From Ruminococcaceae bacterium UBA3710 (GTDB lineage Bacteria; Bacillota; Clostridia; Oscillospirales; Acutalibacteraceae): a stretch of 30,165 bases of DNA. The notes beneath the pieces are model-generated. The model was not told the DNA's origin. It saw nothing but the letters and a program-made list of their open reading frames with translations, and did not search any database. The stretch covers positions 1-30,165 of the forward strand of contig DFHZ01000027.1 in assembly GCA_002371985.1 (NCBI GenBank), written 5' to 3'. Below, piece by piece: positions 1 to 8,434 of the stretch; position 1 is the first letter of the stretch, and every line of letters starts with the position of its first letter. The position numbers and the translations under genes are program-made.

Positions 1-383
1 GCCTTTGTACGGATATCCTTAATTCCAACTATCTCAACAACGGCACGAACTGCACCGCCTGCGATAACACCGGTACCGGGAGCAGCCGGTTTCAAAAGAA
101 CTCGACCTGCACCGAACTCACCGATAACTTCGTGTGGAATTGTTGTACCCTTCAAAGAAACCTTAATAAGGTTCTTCTTAGCGTCTTCAATACCTTTACG
201 GATTGCATCCGGAACTTCGCCTGCTTTACCGAGACCAAAACCTACAATGCCGTTTCCGTCGCCTACAACAACAAGTGCTGCAAACTTCATTATACGGCCG
301 CCCTTAACGGTTTTTGATACACGGTTAATCGAAACAACGCGTTCCTGCAAATCTAATGTTGATGCATCAATATTTGTAGCCAA
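1..383 (-). CDS. rpsE: 30S ribosomal protein S5, 3' end cut by window edge
   Basis: S5 of the small subunit, important for decoding accuracy. About 127 N-terminal residues are visible, including the double-stranded RNA-binding-like N-terminal domain ([17 protein letters not shown]) and the glycine-rich [26 protein letters not shown] segment that identifies the family. The start is inferred to be TTG at 383-381. It sits about 7 nt downstream of a strong GGAGGAGG, and the nearest ATG (367) is in another frame and hits a stop after four codons. The stop lies outside the window. It is 18 nt downstream of rplR in the spc part of the operon. Identity is certain; the TTG start is well supported but not proven. 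Confidence 0.95.
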   Translation of the reverse strand, partial: MATNIDASTLDLQERVVSINRVSKTVKGGRIMKFAALVVVGDGNGIVGFGLGKAGEVPDAIRKGIEDAKKNLIKVSLKGTTIPHEVIGEFGAGRVLLKPAAPGTGVIAGGAVRAVVEIVGIKDIRTK

Positions 384-401
384 AAGTATTCCTCCTCCTT
401 A

Positions 402-761
402 TTAGAACTTGAGGCCGCCCTCACGGGCACCTTCGGCAAGCTCCTTAACGCGACCGTGATAAATGTATCCGCCACGGTCAAATACAACCTCGCTGATACC
501 CTTTGCTGCGGCGCGTTCTGCTATTTTAAGTCCAACCTTCTTAGCGCCTTCGCAGTTTCCTGCACCTTCACCGAAATCTTTTTCGTTTGAACTTGCTGCT
601 GCGAGAGTAACGCCGTTTTCGTCATCAATAAGCTGGGCGTAGATGTAGCTGTTGGAGCGGAAAACATCAAGACGGGGTCTTGCTGCTGTGCCGGTTATTT
701 TTGAACGAACACGAGCATGGCGTTTAAGTCTTGCTTTGTTAGAATCAATCTTACTAACCAT
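402..761 (-). CDS. rplR: 50S ribosomal protein L18
   Basis: L18 binds 5S rRNA together with L5 and helps attach it to the large subunit. The 119-residue product is of normal bacterial length. It carries the typical Arg/Lys-rich N-terminus ([28 protein letters not shown]) and the C-terminal [26 protein letters not shown] signature. An AAGGAG lies upstream of the ATG. It sits between rplF and rpsE as in other spc operons, with an 18-nt gap on each side, and is presumably co-transcribed from the S10 promoter. Confidence 0.98.
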   Translation of the reverse strand: MVSKIDSNKARLKRHARVRSKITGTAARPRLDVFRSNSYIYAQLIDDENGVTLAAASSNEKDFGEGAGNCEGAKKVGLKIAERAAAKGISEVVFDRGGYIYHGRVKELAEGAREGGLKF

Positions 762-779
762 TTTAAAAATACTCCTTTA

Positions 780-1328
780 TTACTTCTTAGCACCCTTAGC
801 TGCTTTACCTTCTTTGCGGCGGATATGCTCACCTGCGTACTTGATACCTTTGCCCTTATATGGCTCCGGCGGACGCTTTTTGCGAATATCAGCTGCAAAC
901 TGACCAACTAATTGCTTATCAGCACCACTAATGATTACCTGGTTAGGACCCGGTACTTCAATAGTAATACCTGCTATTTCAGGAACGACAACCTGATGTG
1001 AAAAACCGAGGTTCATCACAAGGTCCTTGCCCTGCTTTTGTGCACGGTAACCTACACCGTTGATTTCAAGTGTCTTTGAATAACCTTCCGAAACACCTGT
1101 TATCATATTTGCAATAAGTGTACGGGTGAGGCCGTGAAGTGCACGGTGTTCCTTATCATCGCTCGGACGGGTAACGATTATTTCATTTCCCTCAACTGCA
1201 ACGGTGATATCAGAATTAAATTCATAAGAGAGTTCACCTTTGCTGCCCTTAACGGTGATATTGTTGCCGTTGAGTTTAACCTCAACACCGGCAGGAACAG
1301 TAATCGGCTTTCTTCCTATTCTTGACAT
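780..1328 (-). CDS. rplF: 50S ribosomal protein L6
   Basis: L6 binds 23S rRNA near the sarcin-ricin loop. The protein begins MSRIGRKPI and is 182 residues long, the usual size, with the two repeated L6 folds. The second half contains [21 protein letters not shown] and ends in [26 protein letters not shown], which is diagnostic. An in-frame ATG exists seven codons upstream (1349). The start at 1328 is chosen because it has GGAGG at the right distance and matches the family N-terminus. It lies 14 nt after rpsH. Confidence 0.98.
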   Translation of the reverse strand: MSRIGRKPITVPAGVEVKLNGNNITVKGSKGELSYEFNSDITVAVEGNEIIVTRPSDDKEHRALHGLTRTLIANMITGVSEGYSKTLEINGVGYRAQKQGKDLVMNLGFSHQVVVPEIAGITIEVPGPNQVIISGADKQLVGQFAADIRKKRPPEPYKGKGIKYAGEHIRRKEGKAAKGAKK

Positions 1329-1342
1329 TCCCTTGCACCTCC

Positions 1343-1741
1343 TTACCAAATGTAAGCGAGAACTTCGCCGCCGACATTGGCGTTACGAGCTTGCTTATCT
1401 GTCATAATACCTTTAGAGGTGGAAAGGATTGCTACGCCAAGACCCTTCATTACTCTCGGCATATCCTCAACATTTGTATAAATACGCAGACCGGGCTTTG
1501 ATACACGGCGAATACCGGTTATAGTCTGCGACTTGTTTTGACCGTACTTCAAAACAATATGAATTACGCCCTGTTTTCCGTCTTCTTCAACGGAAAAACT
1601 GCTGATGTAACCTTCATCAAGTAAAATCTGAGCGATTGCTTTCTTTACCTTAGATGCGGGTACATCTACCGAATCGTGTTTTGCTGCAGATGCGTTACGA
1701 ATTCTCGTAAGCATATCAGCTATTGTATCGGTGATTTGCAT
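1343..1741 (-). CDS. rpsH: 30S ribosomal protein S8
   Basis: S8 is a primary binder of 16S rRNA helix 21 and, in E. coli, the translational repressor of the spc operon. The 132-residue protein starts [17 protein letters not shown] and ends with [26 protein letters not shown], the conserved C-terminal RNA-binding region. AGAAGGAGG precedes the ATG. It is separated from rpsZ by 45 nt that hold a perfect 9-bp hairpin just before its ribosome binding site (separate entry), an arrangement that could affect its translation. Confidence 0.98.
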   Translation of the reverse strand: MQITDTIADMLTRIRNASAAKHDSVDVPASKVKKAIAQILLDEGYISSFSVEEDGKQGVIHIVLKYGQNKSQTITGIRRVSKPGLRIYTNVEDMPRVMKGLGVAILSTSKGIMTDKQARNANVGGEVLAYIW

Positions 1742-1758
1742 ACCGTAAACCTCCTTCT

Positions 1759-1779
1759 AGTAATGGATTTTCCATTACT
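1759..1779 (-). other. Perfect intercistronic hairpin between rpsZ and rpsH
   Basis: A 9-bp perfect inverted repeat (AGTAATGGA / TCCATTACT) with a 3-nt loop lies in the 45-nt gap, directly upstream of the rpsH Shine-Dalgarno at about 1749-1757. No T-tract follows on the minus strand, so it is not a simple terminator. It may be a processing or mRNA-stability element, or a ribosomal-protein binding site; the function is inference. Confidence 0.6.
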
Positions 1780-1786
1780 TAATACC

Positions 1787-1972
1787 TTACCAGCTTGCTT
1801 TCTTTACACCCGGAATCTCGCCTTTGTATGCGAGTTCACGGAAGCATATACGGCAGATGCCGTATTTACGAAGATAAGCATGCGGGCGGCCACAGATTTT
1901 GCATCTGTTGTATTCTCTTGTTGAAAACTTAGCAGGACGAGCCTGTCTAACCTTCATAGATGTTTTAGCCAT
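1787..1972 (-). CDS. rpsZ: 30S ribosomal protein S14, zinc-binding (type Z) form
   Basis: Short 61-residue S14 of the small-subunit head. Cys24, Cys27, Cys40 and Cys43 form the C-x2-C-x12-C-x2-C zinc ribbon ([21 protein letters not shown]) typical of the Gram-positive zinc-containing paralogue (S14p/S29e type), as opposed to the about 89-residue zinc-free form. AAGGAG lies upstream of the ATG. It occupies the usual slot between rplE and rpsH. Zinc-containing S14 can be replaced by a Cys-minus paralogue during zinc starvation in some Firmicutes; no such copy is in this window. Confidence 0.98.
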   Translation of the reverse strand: MAKTSMKVRQARPAKFSTREYNRCKICGRPHAYLRKYGICRICFRELAYKGEIPGVKKASW

Positions 1973-1984
1973 AATTCCTTCTCC

Positions 1985-2524
1985 TTATCTTGCAAACGGA
2001 GCGCCCATAAGGCTTAATAACTCACGAGCTTCTTCATCTGTCTTAGCGGTAGTAACAAATATAATGTCCATACCTCTTACTTTGTCGATTTTATCATATT
2101 CGATTTCAGGGAAAATCAACTGCTCTTTAACGCCCATAGCATAGTTGCCACGACCGTCAAATGCGTTAGGATTGATACCTCTGAAGTCTCTAACACGCGG
2201 AAGAGCTGCATTGAAAAGTCTATCAACAAATTCATACATCTTTTCGCCACGAAGTGTTACTTTAGCACCGATTGGCATTCCTGCACGGAGCTTAAAGTTA
2301 GCAACCGACTTCTTTGCGCGGCATGGTACAGCCTTTTGACCGGTAATTTTACCGAGGTCGGTAATTGCAGCATCAATAACCTTCGAGTTATCTTTTGCTT
2401 CGCCGCAGCCTACATTTATAACGACTTTTTCGAGCTTCGGAATCTGCATGACGCTCTTGTAGGAAAACTTAGTCATCAATGCAGGAGCTATTGTTTTCTT
2501 GTATTCATTCGACAATGTTGACAT
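1985..2524 (-). CDS. rplE: 50S ribosomal protein L5
   Basis: L5 binds 5S rRNA and contacts the P-site tRNA and the small-subunit head. The product is 179 residues, the family norm. Recognisable segments are the N-terminal [33 protein letters not shown], the middle [25 protein letters not shown], and the C-terminal [38 protein letters not shown] precedes the ATG. It is separated from rplX by 18 nt and from rpsZ by 12 nt. Confidence 0.98.
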   Translation of the reverse strand: MSTLSNEYKKTIAPALMTKFSYKSVMQIPKLEKVVINVGCGEAKDNSKVIDAAITDLGKITGQKAVPCRAKKSVANFKLRAGMPIGAKVTLRGEKMYEFVDRLFNAALPRVRDFRGINPNAFDGRGNYAMGVKEQLIFPEIEYDKIDKVRGMDIIFVTTAKTDEEARELLSLMGAPFAR

Positions 2525-2542
2525 ATTCAGTCCTCCTCACTC

Positions 2543-2884
2543 TTAAAAAGTCTCGCCGCACTTTTTGCAAAGGCGGTCTTTTTTGCCATCTTCGTAAATC
2601 TTTGTGCCTACTCTGGTGGCTTTTCCGCACTTAGGGCATACAAGCTGTACTTTACAAGCATAGATTGCGCCTTCAGTTTCGATTATTCCGGACGGATCTC
2701 CGGCTTTCTTCGGCTTAACATGCTTTTTAACCATATTAAGACCTTCAACTATGACCTTGCCTTCGGATGGGCTAACCTGAAGAACCTTGCCGGTTTTCAT
2801 TTTTCCACCGCTGGTTTTACGGTCTTTCTTATCACCAGTAAGCAATACTACTGTATCACCGGTTTTAATGTGAAGTTTACTCAT
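2543..2884 (-). CDS. rplX: 50S ribosomal protein L24
   Basis: L24 initiates large-subunit assembly and sits near the exit tunnel. The N-terminal KOW motif is visible (KTGDTVVLLTGDKKDRKTSGGKMKTGKVLQVSPSEGKVIVEGLNMVKKH). The C-terminus carries CPKC...CKKC, a zinc-ribbon-like pair common in clostridial L24. The start at 2884 (MSKLHIKTGD, 113 aa) is preferred over the in-frame codon at 2902 because GGGAGG lies about 10 nt upstream and the extra residues are not family-like. It lies 17 nt after rplN. Confidence 0.97.
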   Translation of the reverse strand: MSKLHIKTGDTVVLLTGDKKDRKTSGGKMKTGKVLQVSPSEGKVIVEGLNMVKKHVKPKKAGDPSGIIETEGAIYACKVQLVCPKCGKATRVGTKIYEDGKKDRLCKKCGETF

Positions 2885-2901
2885 ATTCCGTTTACCTCCC
2901 A

Positions 2902-3270
2902 TTAAAGTACTTCAGGAGCAAGAGATAAAATCTTTGTATATTCATTATCTCTGAGCTCTCTGGCTACTGGTCCGAAAATACGGGTGCCTCTCGGGTTCTT
3001 ATCATCACGGATAATTACAGCCGCATTTTCATCAAATCTTATATATGTGCCGTCACTGCGACGAAGACCTTTTGCGGAACGAACCACAACCGCCTTTACA
3101 ACATCGCCCTTCTTAACAGTACCACCCGGAGTGGCTTTCTTTACAGAAGCTACGATGACGTCGCCAATGTTGGCGTACCTCCTTTTGGAGCCTCCAAGTA
3201 CACGAATGCACATAATTTCTTTTGCACCGGTATTGTCAGCAACCTTGAGGTAACTCTGTTGTTGTATCAC
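2902..3270 (-). CDS. rplN: 50S ribosomal protein L14
   Basis: L14 forms intersubunit bridges and contacts L19 and 16S rRNA. The 122-residue sequence begins [33 protein letters not shown] and ends [15 protein letters not shown], both diagnostic. The start codon is GTG at 3270-3268, with AAGGAGG upstream; most Firmicutes use ATG here, but the GTG position fits the family N-terminus exactly. It follows rpsQ with a 23-nt gap. Confidence 0.98.
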   Translation of the reverse strand: MIQQQSYLKVADNTGAKEIMCIRVLGGSKRRYANIGDVIVASVKKATPGGTVKKGDVVKAVVVRSAKGLRRSDGTYIRFDENAAVIIRDDKNPRGTRIFGPVARELRDNEYTKILSLAPEVL

Positions 3271-3293
3271 AGTGGTTTCCTCCTTGCAGCCAA

Positions 3294-3551
3294 TTACTTA
3301 GCCTTTTCGATTATTTCGACTACGCGCCATCTCTTATCTTTTGAGAGAGGTCTTGTTTCCATAATAAGAACTCTATCGCCTACACCGCAGGTGTTGTTCT
3401 CATCATGAGCCTTTAATTTAATAGTATTTTTTATAATCTTCTTATAAAGTGGGTGTTTAACATTGTCTTTAATAGCAACTACAACGGTTTTATCCATTTT
3501 ATCGCTGACAACCAAACCTACTCTTGTTTTACGAAGGTTTCTTTCACTCAT
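3294..3551 (-). CDS. rpsQ: 30S ribosomal protein S17
   Basis: S17 is an OB-fold primary 16S rRNA-binding protein. The 85-residue product [43 protein letters not shown] is typical, including the conserved HPLYKK loop and [12 protein letters not shown] near the C-terminus. The ATG at 3551 is preferred over the adjacent in-frame TTG at 3554; GGGAGG lies about 9 nt upstream. It lies 18 nt after rpmC. Confidence 0.97.
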   Translation of the reverse strand: MSERNLRKTRVGLVVSDKMDKTVVVAIKDNVKHPLYKKIIKNTIKLKAHDENNTCGVGDRVLIMETRPLSKDKRWRVVEIIEKAK

Positions 3552-3569
3552 CAAAGTTTACCTCCCCTT

Positions 3570-3776
3570 TTAAGCTTCCGTGCTGTTGGAAGATTCTTTC
3601 TCGCTAAGAACAGTCTTAATACGAGCAATATCTTTCTTAACAGCAACTATACGCATGGGATTATCGAGCTGATTGATCGCATGCTGGAAACGAAGGTTGA
3701 ATAACTCTTCTTTGAGTTTACCTAACTGCTCATTGAGTTCAGGTATTGTATTATCTCTTATTTCCTTTGCATTCAT
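3570..3776 (-). CDS. rpmC: 50S ribosomal protein L29
   Basis: Small helical protein at the tunnel exit, part of the docking site for trigger factor and SRP. It has 68 residues, beginning [43 protein letters not shown], the standard L29 coiled hairpin. Its ATG overlaps the rplP stop by one base (TAATG), so translational coupling to L16 is likely. The short Ser/Glu-rich tail is unremarkable. Confidence 0.97.
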   Translation of the reverse strand: MNAKEIRDNTIPELNEQLGKLKEELFNLRFQHAINQLDNPMRIVAVKKDIARIKTVLSEKESSNSTEA

Positions 3777-4198
3777 TACTGCTCACCATCCGTTCCCTTT
3801 GTAACAAACTTACATTTGATAGGAAGTTTGTTGGCTGCAAGACGCATAGCTTCTCTTGCAAGTTCTTCGCTAACCCCGCCGATTTCAAACATTATACGGC
3901 CCGGTTTAACGACTGCTACCCAGTATTCCGGACTACCTTTACCGGAACCCATTCGGGTTTCAGCAGGTTTTTCGGTAATCGGCTTATCCGGGAAAATCTT
4001 TATCCAAACCTGACCGCCACGCTTAATGTAACGGGTCATAGCAATACGGGCAGCCTCGATCTGATTGGAAGTAATCCAAGCAGGTTCGAGAGCCTGAAGA
4101 CCGAAATCGCCATGGCTGACCTTTGTACCTCTTGAAGCGGCACCGGTAAGTCTGCCACGCTGAACTCTACGGTATTTAACACGCTTTGGCATTAACAT
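3776..4198 (-). CDS. rplP: 50S ribosomal protein L16
   Basis: L16 lies near the peptidyl transferase centre and helps accommodate aminoacyl-tRNA. The 140-residue protein begins [24 protein letters not shown]. The start at 4198 is chosen over the ATG at 4192 because GGAGG is well spaced and MLMPKR is the common family N-terminus. The conserved [41 protein letters not shown] block is intact. Its start codon shares one base with the rpsC stop (TAATG), indicating coupled translation. Confidence 0.98.
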   Translation of the reverse strand: MLMPKRVKYRRVQRGRLTGAASRGTKVSHGDFGLQALEPAWITSNQIEAARIAMTRYIKRGGQVWIKIFPDKPITEKPAETRMGSGKGSPEYWVAVVKPGRIMFEIGGVSEELAREAMRLAANKLPIKCKFVTKGTDGEQ

Positions 4199-4866
4199 TA
4201 TCGGTTACCTCCTCTTCTGGAATTTGTACGACGGTTCTCATTAAGAACCTCGCCTTTATAAATCCAAACCTTAACTCCGATTTTACCGTAGGTTGTATCA
4301 GCCTCAGCAAAACCGTAATCAATGTCTGCACGAAGTGTTTGAAGCGGAATAGTACCTTCATGGTAAGATTCGCTTCTTGCAATTTCAGCACCGCCTAAAC
4401 GACCTGAACATTTTGTCTTAATACCCTTAACACCGAGTCGCATTGCTCTGCCGATGGCAAGTTTCATTGCTCTACGGAAGGATACACGCTTTTCAAGTTG
4501 AAGTGCGATATTCTCCGCAACCAACTGAGCGTTTGCATCAGGACTCTTAATTTCAACGATGTTGATTATAACAGGTTTTCCGAGCATAGCCTGGCACTTA
4601 TCACGGAGTTTTTCGATTTCTGCACCGTTACGGCCGATTACGATACCCGGCTTTGCACAATGGATGTGCAATCTTACTCTCTTTTCATCACGTTCGATTT
4701 CAACCTTAGCAACACCGGCAGCAGCAAGTGTCTTTTTAAGGAATTTACGGAGGTTGTAGTCCTCAACCAATGTATCACCGAAGGTGCTTCCATTAGCAAA
4801 CCAACGTGAGTCCCAGTTTTTAATTACGCCTACACGGAAACCGTGTGGATTAACCTTCTGACCCAT
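4198..4866 (-). CDS. rpsC: 30S ribosomal protein S3
   Basis: S3 forms part of the mRNA entry channel and its helicase-like site. The 222 residues include the N-terminal [24 protein letters not shown], a KH type-2 domain with the GxxG loop ([18 protein letters not shown]), and the C-terminal domain with [58 protein letters not shown] lies before the ATG. It sits 17 nt after rplV and overlaps rplP by one base. Confidence 0.98.
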   Translation of the reverse strand: MGQKVNPHGFRVGVIKNWDSRWFANGSTFGDTLVEDYNLRKFLKKTLAAAGVAKVEIERDEKRVRLHIHCAKPGIVIGRNGAEIEKLRDKCQAMLGKPVIINIVEIKSPDANAQLVAENIALQLEKRVSFRRAMKLAIGRAMRLGVKGIKTKCSGRLGGAEIARSESYHEGTIPLQTLRADIDYGFAEADTTYGKIGVKVWIYKGEVLNENRRTNSRRGGNR

Positions 4867-4883
4867 AATTTAACCTCCCTTTC

Positions 4884-5219
4884 TTAAATCTCGCGTTCTT
4901 TAAGAACTATGGTAACATGACTTGTTCTCTTTAATATGCGGTGTGCTCTGCCGTGGTCTTTAGCACGAATTCTCTTAAGTGTAGGACCCGGGCAAACTAA
5001 ACATTCTGCAACATAAAGTTTAGACATATCCATATTCTTTTCTTCTGCATTAGCCATAGCTGAATGTAAAAGCTTCTCTAAATACTCACAAGCAGACTTA
5101 GGAGTAAATTTGAGAATAGCCATTGCTTTTTCAGCATTTTGATTGCGGATTAAATCCAAAACAATCTTCACCTTGCGGGGTGAAATACGGGCAAATTTTA
5201 ATATAGCCCTAGCTTCCAT
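4884..5219 (-). CDS. rplV: 50S ribosomal protein L22
   Basis: L22 lines the exit tunnel constriction, where its beta-hairpin is a target of macrolide resistance changes. The 111-residue protein has the family N-terminus (MEARAILKFARISPRKVKIVLDLIR), the SACEYLEKLLHSAMANAEEKN helix and the conserved GPTLKRIRAKDHGRAHRILKRTSHVTIVLKE C-terminal hairpin. No loop insertion or deletion is apparent. It follows rpsS with a 23-nt gap and has AAGGAG upstream. Confidence 0.98.
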   Translation of the reverse strand: MEARAILKFARISPRKVKIVLDLIRNQNAEKAMAILKFTPKSACEYLEKLLHSAMANAEEKNMDMSKLYVAECLVCPGPTLKRIRAKDHGRAHRILKRTSHVTIVLKEREI

Positions 5220-5242
5220 AATTAAACTCTCCTTTCGGCTGC

Positions 5243-5518
5243 TTACTTACCGGTGGTCTTGGCACCTGCATGACCTTTGAAGGTTCTTGTTGGTGCAAAT
5301 TCACCGAGTTTGTGTCCAACCATATCTTCGGTTACATAAACCGGAACGTGTTTGCGTCCGTCATGTACCGCAAAAGTATGTCCGACGAAATCGGGGAATA
5401 TGGTTGACGAACGGCTCCAAGTCTTTAAAACTCGCTTTTCGCCGGATTCATTCATTTCTTTAACTCTTTTGAGCAACACGGGTTGCACATAAGGGCCTTT
5501 TTTAATGCTTCTTCCCAT
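5243..5518 (-). CDS. rpsS: 30S ribosomal protein S19
   Basis: S19 is in the small-subunit head with S13. The 91-residue sequence [80 protein letters not shown] is a standard S19. AAGGAG lies upstream of the ATG. It is located between rplB and rplV with 23-nt gaps on both sides. Confidence 0.98.
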   Translation of the reverse strand: MGRSIKKGPYVQPVLLKRVKEMNESGEKRVLKTWSRSSTIFPDFVGHTFAVHDGRKHVPVYVTEDMVGHKLGEFAPTRTFKGHAGAKTTGK

Positions 5519-5541
5519 TATGAAATCTCCTTTCGCCTGAC

Positions 5542-6369
5542 TTATTTACGACGCTTTACGATGTACTTATCGGTAGCTTTGTTCTTCTTGCGTGTCTTAT
5601 AACCCAATGTAGGTTTACCCCATGGAGTTACAGGTCCCGGGCGTCCAACCGGTGATTTACCTTCACCACCACCGTGAGGGTGGTCGTTCGGGTTCATTAC
5701 AGAACCTCTGACTGTAGGTCTCCAACCCATATGACGCTTGCGTCCTGCTTTACCGTAGTTAACATTCGCATGTTCAGGATTTGATACAACACCTACGGTT
5801 GCCATACATCTCTCTGAAACATTACGAAGTTCGCCGGAAGGCAAACGCAAAAGTGCCATACCGTTTTCCTTTGCCATAAGTTGAGCCATATTTCCGGCAC
5901 TACGGGCAAGTTGTGCTCCTTTGCCCGGATAAAGTTCAATATTATGGAGAACTGTACCGACAGGTATATTTGAAAGCGGAAGTGCATTACCCGGTTTAAT
6001 ATCAACATCTGGTCCGCTTATAACTTTATCGCCAACCTTTAAATCCTGCGGAGCAATGATATAACTCTTAACTCCGTCGGTATATTCGATAAGGGCGATA
6101 AATGCAGAACGGTTTGGATCATATTCAAGAGTCTTAACCGTAGCTTCAATACCGAAACGATTTCTCTTGAAATCTATGATTCTGTACTTTCTGCGGTTTC
6201 CGCCGCCTCTATGGCGAACGGTAATTCGGCCATAACTGTTACGACCGGCATTTTTCTTAATAGTATCAAGCAAACTTCTTTCAGGTGCTACCTTTGACAA
6301 CTCGGAATAATCCATAGTGGTCATATTACGGCGACCGTTAGTAGTCGGCTTATAATGTTTTATTGCCAT
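5542..6369 (-). CDS. rplB: 50S ribosomal protein L2
   Basis: L2 is needed for subunit association and peptidyl transferase activity. The 275-residue protein begins [24 protein letters not shown] and includes [19 protein letters not shown]. Its C-terminus is [43 protein letters not shown], with the histidine that is important for activity in the [11 protein letters not shown] loop. An in-frame open extension up to 6426 exists, but the 6369 start has a GGAG motif upstream and matches the family. A 90-nt gap with two perfect hairpins separates it from rplW. Confidence 0.98.
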   Translation of the reverse strand: MAIKHYKPTTNGRRNMTTMDYSELSKVAPERSLLDTIKKNAGRNSYGRITVRHRGGGNRRKYRIIDFKRNRFGIEATVKTLEYDPNRSAFIALIEYTDGVKSYIIAPQDLKVGDKVISGPDVDIKPGNALPLSNIPVGTVLHNIELYPGKGAQLARSAGNMAQLMAKENGMALLRLPSGELRNVSERCMATVGVVSNPEHANVNYGKAGRKRHMGWRPTVRGSVMNPNDHPHGGGEGKSPVGRPGPVTPWGKPTLGYKTRKKNKATDKYIVKRRK

Positions 6370-6397
6370 TTGTTTCACTCTCCTATTTTGGCTTAGC

Positions 6398-6447
6398 GAA
6401 GCGGTGCATTCCGCTTCATACATCACCGGAAATCCTGTTTGATTTCC
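6398..6447 (-). other. Two tandem perfect hairpins in the rplW-rplB gap
   Basis: In the minus-strand transcript, stem GGAAATC/GATTTCC (6428-6434 with 6441-6447, 6-nt loop) is followed by stem GAAGCGG/CCGCTTC (6398-6404 with 6411-6417, 6-nt loop). Both are perfect 7-bp stems and sit in an unusually long 90-nt intercistronic gap just before the L2 ribosome binding site. Neither has a T-tract, so simple termination is unlikely. Role unknown: RNA processing, stability, or a binding site for a ribosomal protein are possible. Confidence 0.6.
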
Positions 6448-6459
6448 AAAAGTTCTCTA

Positions 6460-6753
6460 TTAAAGCAATCCGTCGAAGAACTCGATCGGCTTTGAATCTG
6501 GCTTTAAGGTTACTATTGCTTTCTTAAAGGAAGCAGTATAGCCTTCATATCTGCCCATTCTTCTTGCCTTACCACGAACATTGATGGTGTTTACCTTGGC
6601 AACGTCAACCTTGAACAACTTTTCAACAGCATCAGCAATTTGATACTTGTTGGCGTCCTTAGCGACCTTGAAGGTGTATTTCTTGTCGGCAATGCCTGAC
6701 ATACTCTTTTCGGTAATAACCGGAGCAATAATGATATCCTGTGCGGTTTTCAT
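6460..6753 (-). CDS. rplW: 50S ribosomal protein L23
   Basis: L23 lies at the exit tunnel and docks trigger factor and SRP. It has 97 residues: [86 protein letters not shown], with the conserved PVITEKS start and the R-rich loop. The ATG overlaps the rplD stop by one base (TAATG) and GAGGAGG lies inside the end of rplD, so the two genes are translationally coupled. Confidence 0.98.
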   Translation of the reverse strand: MKTAQDIIIAPVITEKSMSGIADKKYTFKVAKDANKYQIADAVEKLFKVDVAKVNTINVRGKARRMGRYEGYTASFKKAIVTLKPDSKPIEFFDGLL

Positions 6754-7376
6754 TATGCGTACACCTCCTCTATCATCTTGACGGCATCCTTAACGATAAC
6801 AAGTGTGTCAGCGTTAACGATATCGTAGGTGTTAATTGTATTAACCTGAGCAGCCTTTGCACCTGCAATATTTCTGATTGAGCGAACTGCAAAAGCATTG
6901 TTTTCAGGAAGAACAATAAGAACTTTTTTCTTGGCCCCGATTGCATTAAGGCAATCAGCAACTGTCTTTGTCTTATACTCTTCGAGAGCCAAACTGTCGA
7001 GAACAATTAAGTCTCCTGTTGCAACCTTATCAGAAAGGGCAGACTTAAGTGCTAAACGACGAACCTTCTTGTTAAGAGAATAAGAATAATCTCTCGGCTT
7101 CGGAGCATGTACGATACCGCCGTGTCTCCACTGCGGAGCTCTTGTTGAGCCCTGACGCGCATGTCCTGTACCCTTTTGTCTCCAAGGCTTTTTACCGCCG
7201 CCGGAAACTTCTGTACGAGTCAGAGTGGATTGTGTGCCCTGACGCTGATTAGCAAGGTAATTTACAACTGCCATATGCATTACAACGGCATTAACTTCAA
7301 TACCGAATACTGCATCGCTTAAATCAATCTTGCCTACTTTTTCGCCTGTCATATTAACAACTGCTACATTTGGCAT
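6753..7376 (-). CDS. rplD: 50S ribosomal protein L4
   Basis: L4 reaches into the exit tunnel; in gamma-proteobacteria it also autoregulates the S10 operon by binding the leader. The 207-residue product has the conserved [62 protein letters not shown] extension region and the globular domain. It lies 20 nt after rplC with GGGAG upstream. Whether it regulates the leader found upstream of rpsJ here is open. Confidence 0.98.
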   Translation of the reverse strand: MPNVAVVNMTGEKVGKIDLSDAVFGIEVNAVVMHMAVVNYLANQRQGTQSTLTRTEVSGGGKKPWRQKGTGHARQGSTRAPQWRHGGIVHAPKPRDYSYSLNKKVRRLALKSALSDKVATGDLIVLDSLALEEYKTKTVADCLNAIGAKKKVLIVLPENNAFAVRSIRNIAGAKAAQVNTINTYDIVNADTLVIVKDAVKMIEEVYA

Positions 7377-7396
7377 AATTCAAAACACTCCTTCCC

Positions 7397-8029
7397 TTAG
7401 GCTTTAACGCTATCGAAAAGAACTACAATTCCGCCCTTAGGACCGGGAACGGCACCCTTAACAGCGATGATATTCTTTTCAGCATCAACTTTAACAACAC
7501 TTAAATTTTGAACGGTTACACGCTCATGGCCTAAATGACCTGCCATCTTTTTGCCCTTAAATACTCTTGAAGGGCTGGAACAAGCACCGAGTGAACCACC
7601 GTGACGGTGAACAGGGCCTGTACCGTGGGTTTCTTTAAGGCGTCCGAAATTCCAGCGCTTAATAGTACCGGCATATCCTTTACCTTTAGAAGTTCCTCTT
7701 ACATCAATAGCATCGCCTTCTGCGAATATATCTGCTTTGATAATATCGCCTACATTCATAGCACTCATATCTTCAAAACGGAATTCACGAAGAACTTTTT
7801 TGGGAGCCACATCGCCTTTTGCGAAATGTCCCTTCATAGGTTTATTAACCTTTGAAGCCTTAAGATCGCCGAAGCCTATCTGTACTGCTTCATAACCGTC
7901 GTTCTCAGCGGTCTTCTTCTGAGAGATTACGCATGGTCCTGCTTCAATAACAGTAACCGGAACGACATTACCGTTTGCATCAAAAAGCTGAGTCATACCG
8001 AGCTTCTTGCCAACGATTCCCTTTTTCAT
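7397..8029 (-). CDS. rplC: 50S ribosomal protein L3
   Basis: L3 is an early assembly protein that reaches the peptidyl transferase centre. The 210-residue protein starts [33 protein letters not shown]. It contains [56 protein letters not shown], the conserved loop pair. AGGAGG precedes the ATG. The 93-nt gap to rpsJ is long for this operon and contains a hairpin. Confidence 0.98.
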   Translation of the reverse strand: MKKGIVGKKLGMTQLFDANGNVVPVTVIEAGPCVISQKKTAENDGYEAVQIGFGDLKASKVNKPMKGHFAKGDVAPKKVLREFRFEDMSAMNVGDIIKADIFAEGDAIDVRGTSKGKGYAGTIKRWNFGRLKETHGTGPVHRHGGSLGACSSPSRVFKGKKMAGHLGHERVTVQNLSVVKVDAEKNIIAVKGAVPGPKGGIVVLFDSVKA

Positions 8030-8054
8030 TGTTTTTTCCTCCTATTGGTTATTG

Positions 8055-8071
8055 GTCAGCGGTTTGCTGAC
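8055..8071 (-). other. Hairpin in the rpsJ-rplC gap
   Basis: A perfect 6-bp stem, GTCAGC/GCTGAC (8055-8060 with 8066-8071, 5-nt loop), lies in the 93-nt gap upstream of the rplC ribosome binding site. A competing pairing GGTCA/TGACC (8054-8058 with 8073-8077) uses the same bases. There is no T-tract. Function unknown. Confidence 0.45.
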
Positions 8072-8122
8072 ATGACCTCTCTGACGCAGATAGTCGAACA
8101 ACTCAAACATACATATTATATA

Positions 8123-8434
8123 TTAGAGTTTGATTTCGATTTCTACACCAGCGGGGAGCTCAAGACCTGTAAGTGCTTCAACAGTTTTGTTTGAAGGACG
8201 GATTACATCGATGAGCCTTTTGTGTGTCCTCATTTCGAACTGCTCACGGCTGTCTTTGTATTTATGAACAGCACGCAAGATGGTTACAACTTCCTTTTCT
8301 GTCGGGAGCGGTACCGGACCTGATACCCTCGCACCTGTACGTTTAGCGGTTTCCACTATCTTTTCAGCGGACTGGTCTACAAGCGCATGGTCATAACCCT
8401 TAATTCGAATACGGATTTTTTCTTTCACTGCCAT
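8123..8434 (-). CDS. rpsJ: 30S ribosomal protein S10
   Basis: S10 of the small-subunit head, which is also the NusE transcription antitermination factor. The 103-residue protein begins [49 protein letters not shown] and includes the [19 protein letters not shown] core. An in-frame open extension to 8602 exists, but the ATG at 8434 has AAGGAGG upstream and is the family start. It is the first gene of the operon, behind a leader of about 277 nt with strong secondary structure. Confidence 0.98.
   Translation of the reverse strand: MAVKEKIRIRIKGYDHALVDQSAEKIVETAKRTGARVSGPVPLPTEKEVVTILRAVHKYKDSREQFEMRTHKRLIDVIRPSNKTVEALTGLELPAGVEIEIKL

Noticed and set aside
6370-6426. In-frame N-terminal extension of rplB (MMYEAECTA...)
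   Set aside because: The extension covers a hairpin, lacks a ribosome binding site and is absent from L2 proteins; MAIKHYKP is the family start.
8100-8145. Internal promoter near the rpsJ stop (TATAAT on the minus strand)
   Set aside because: The -10-like hexamer has no acceptable -35 at 16-18 nt; probably only A/T-rich sequence.
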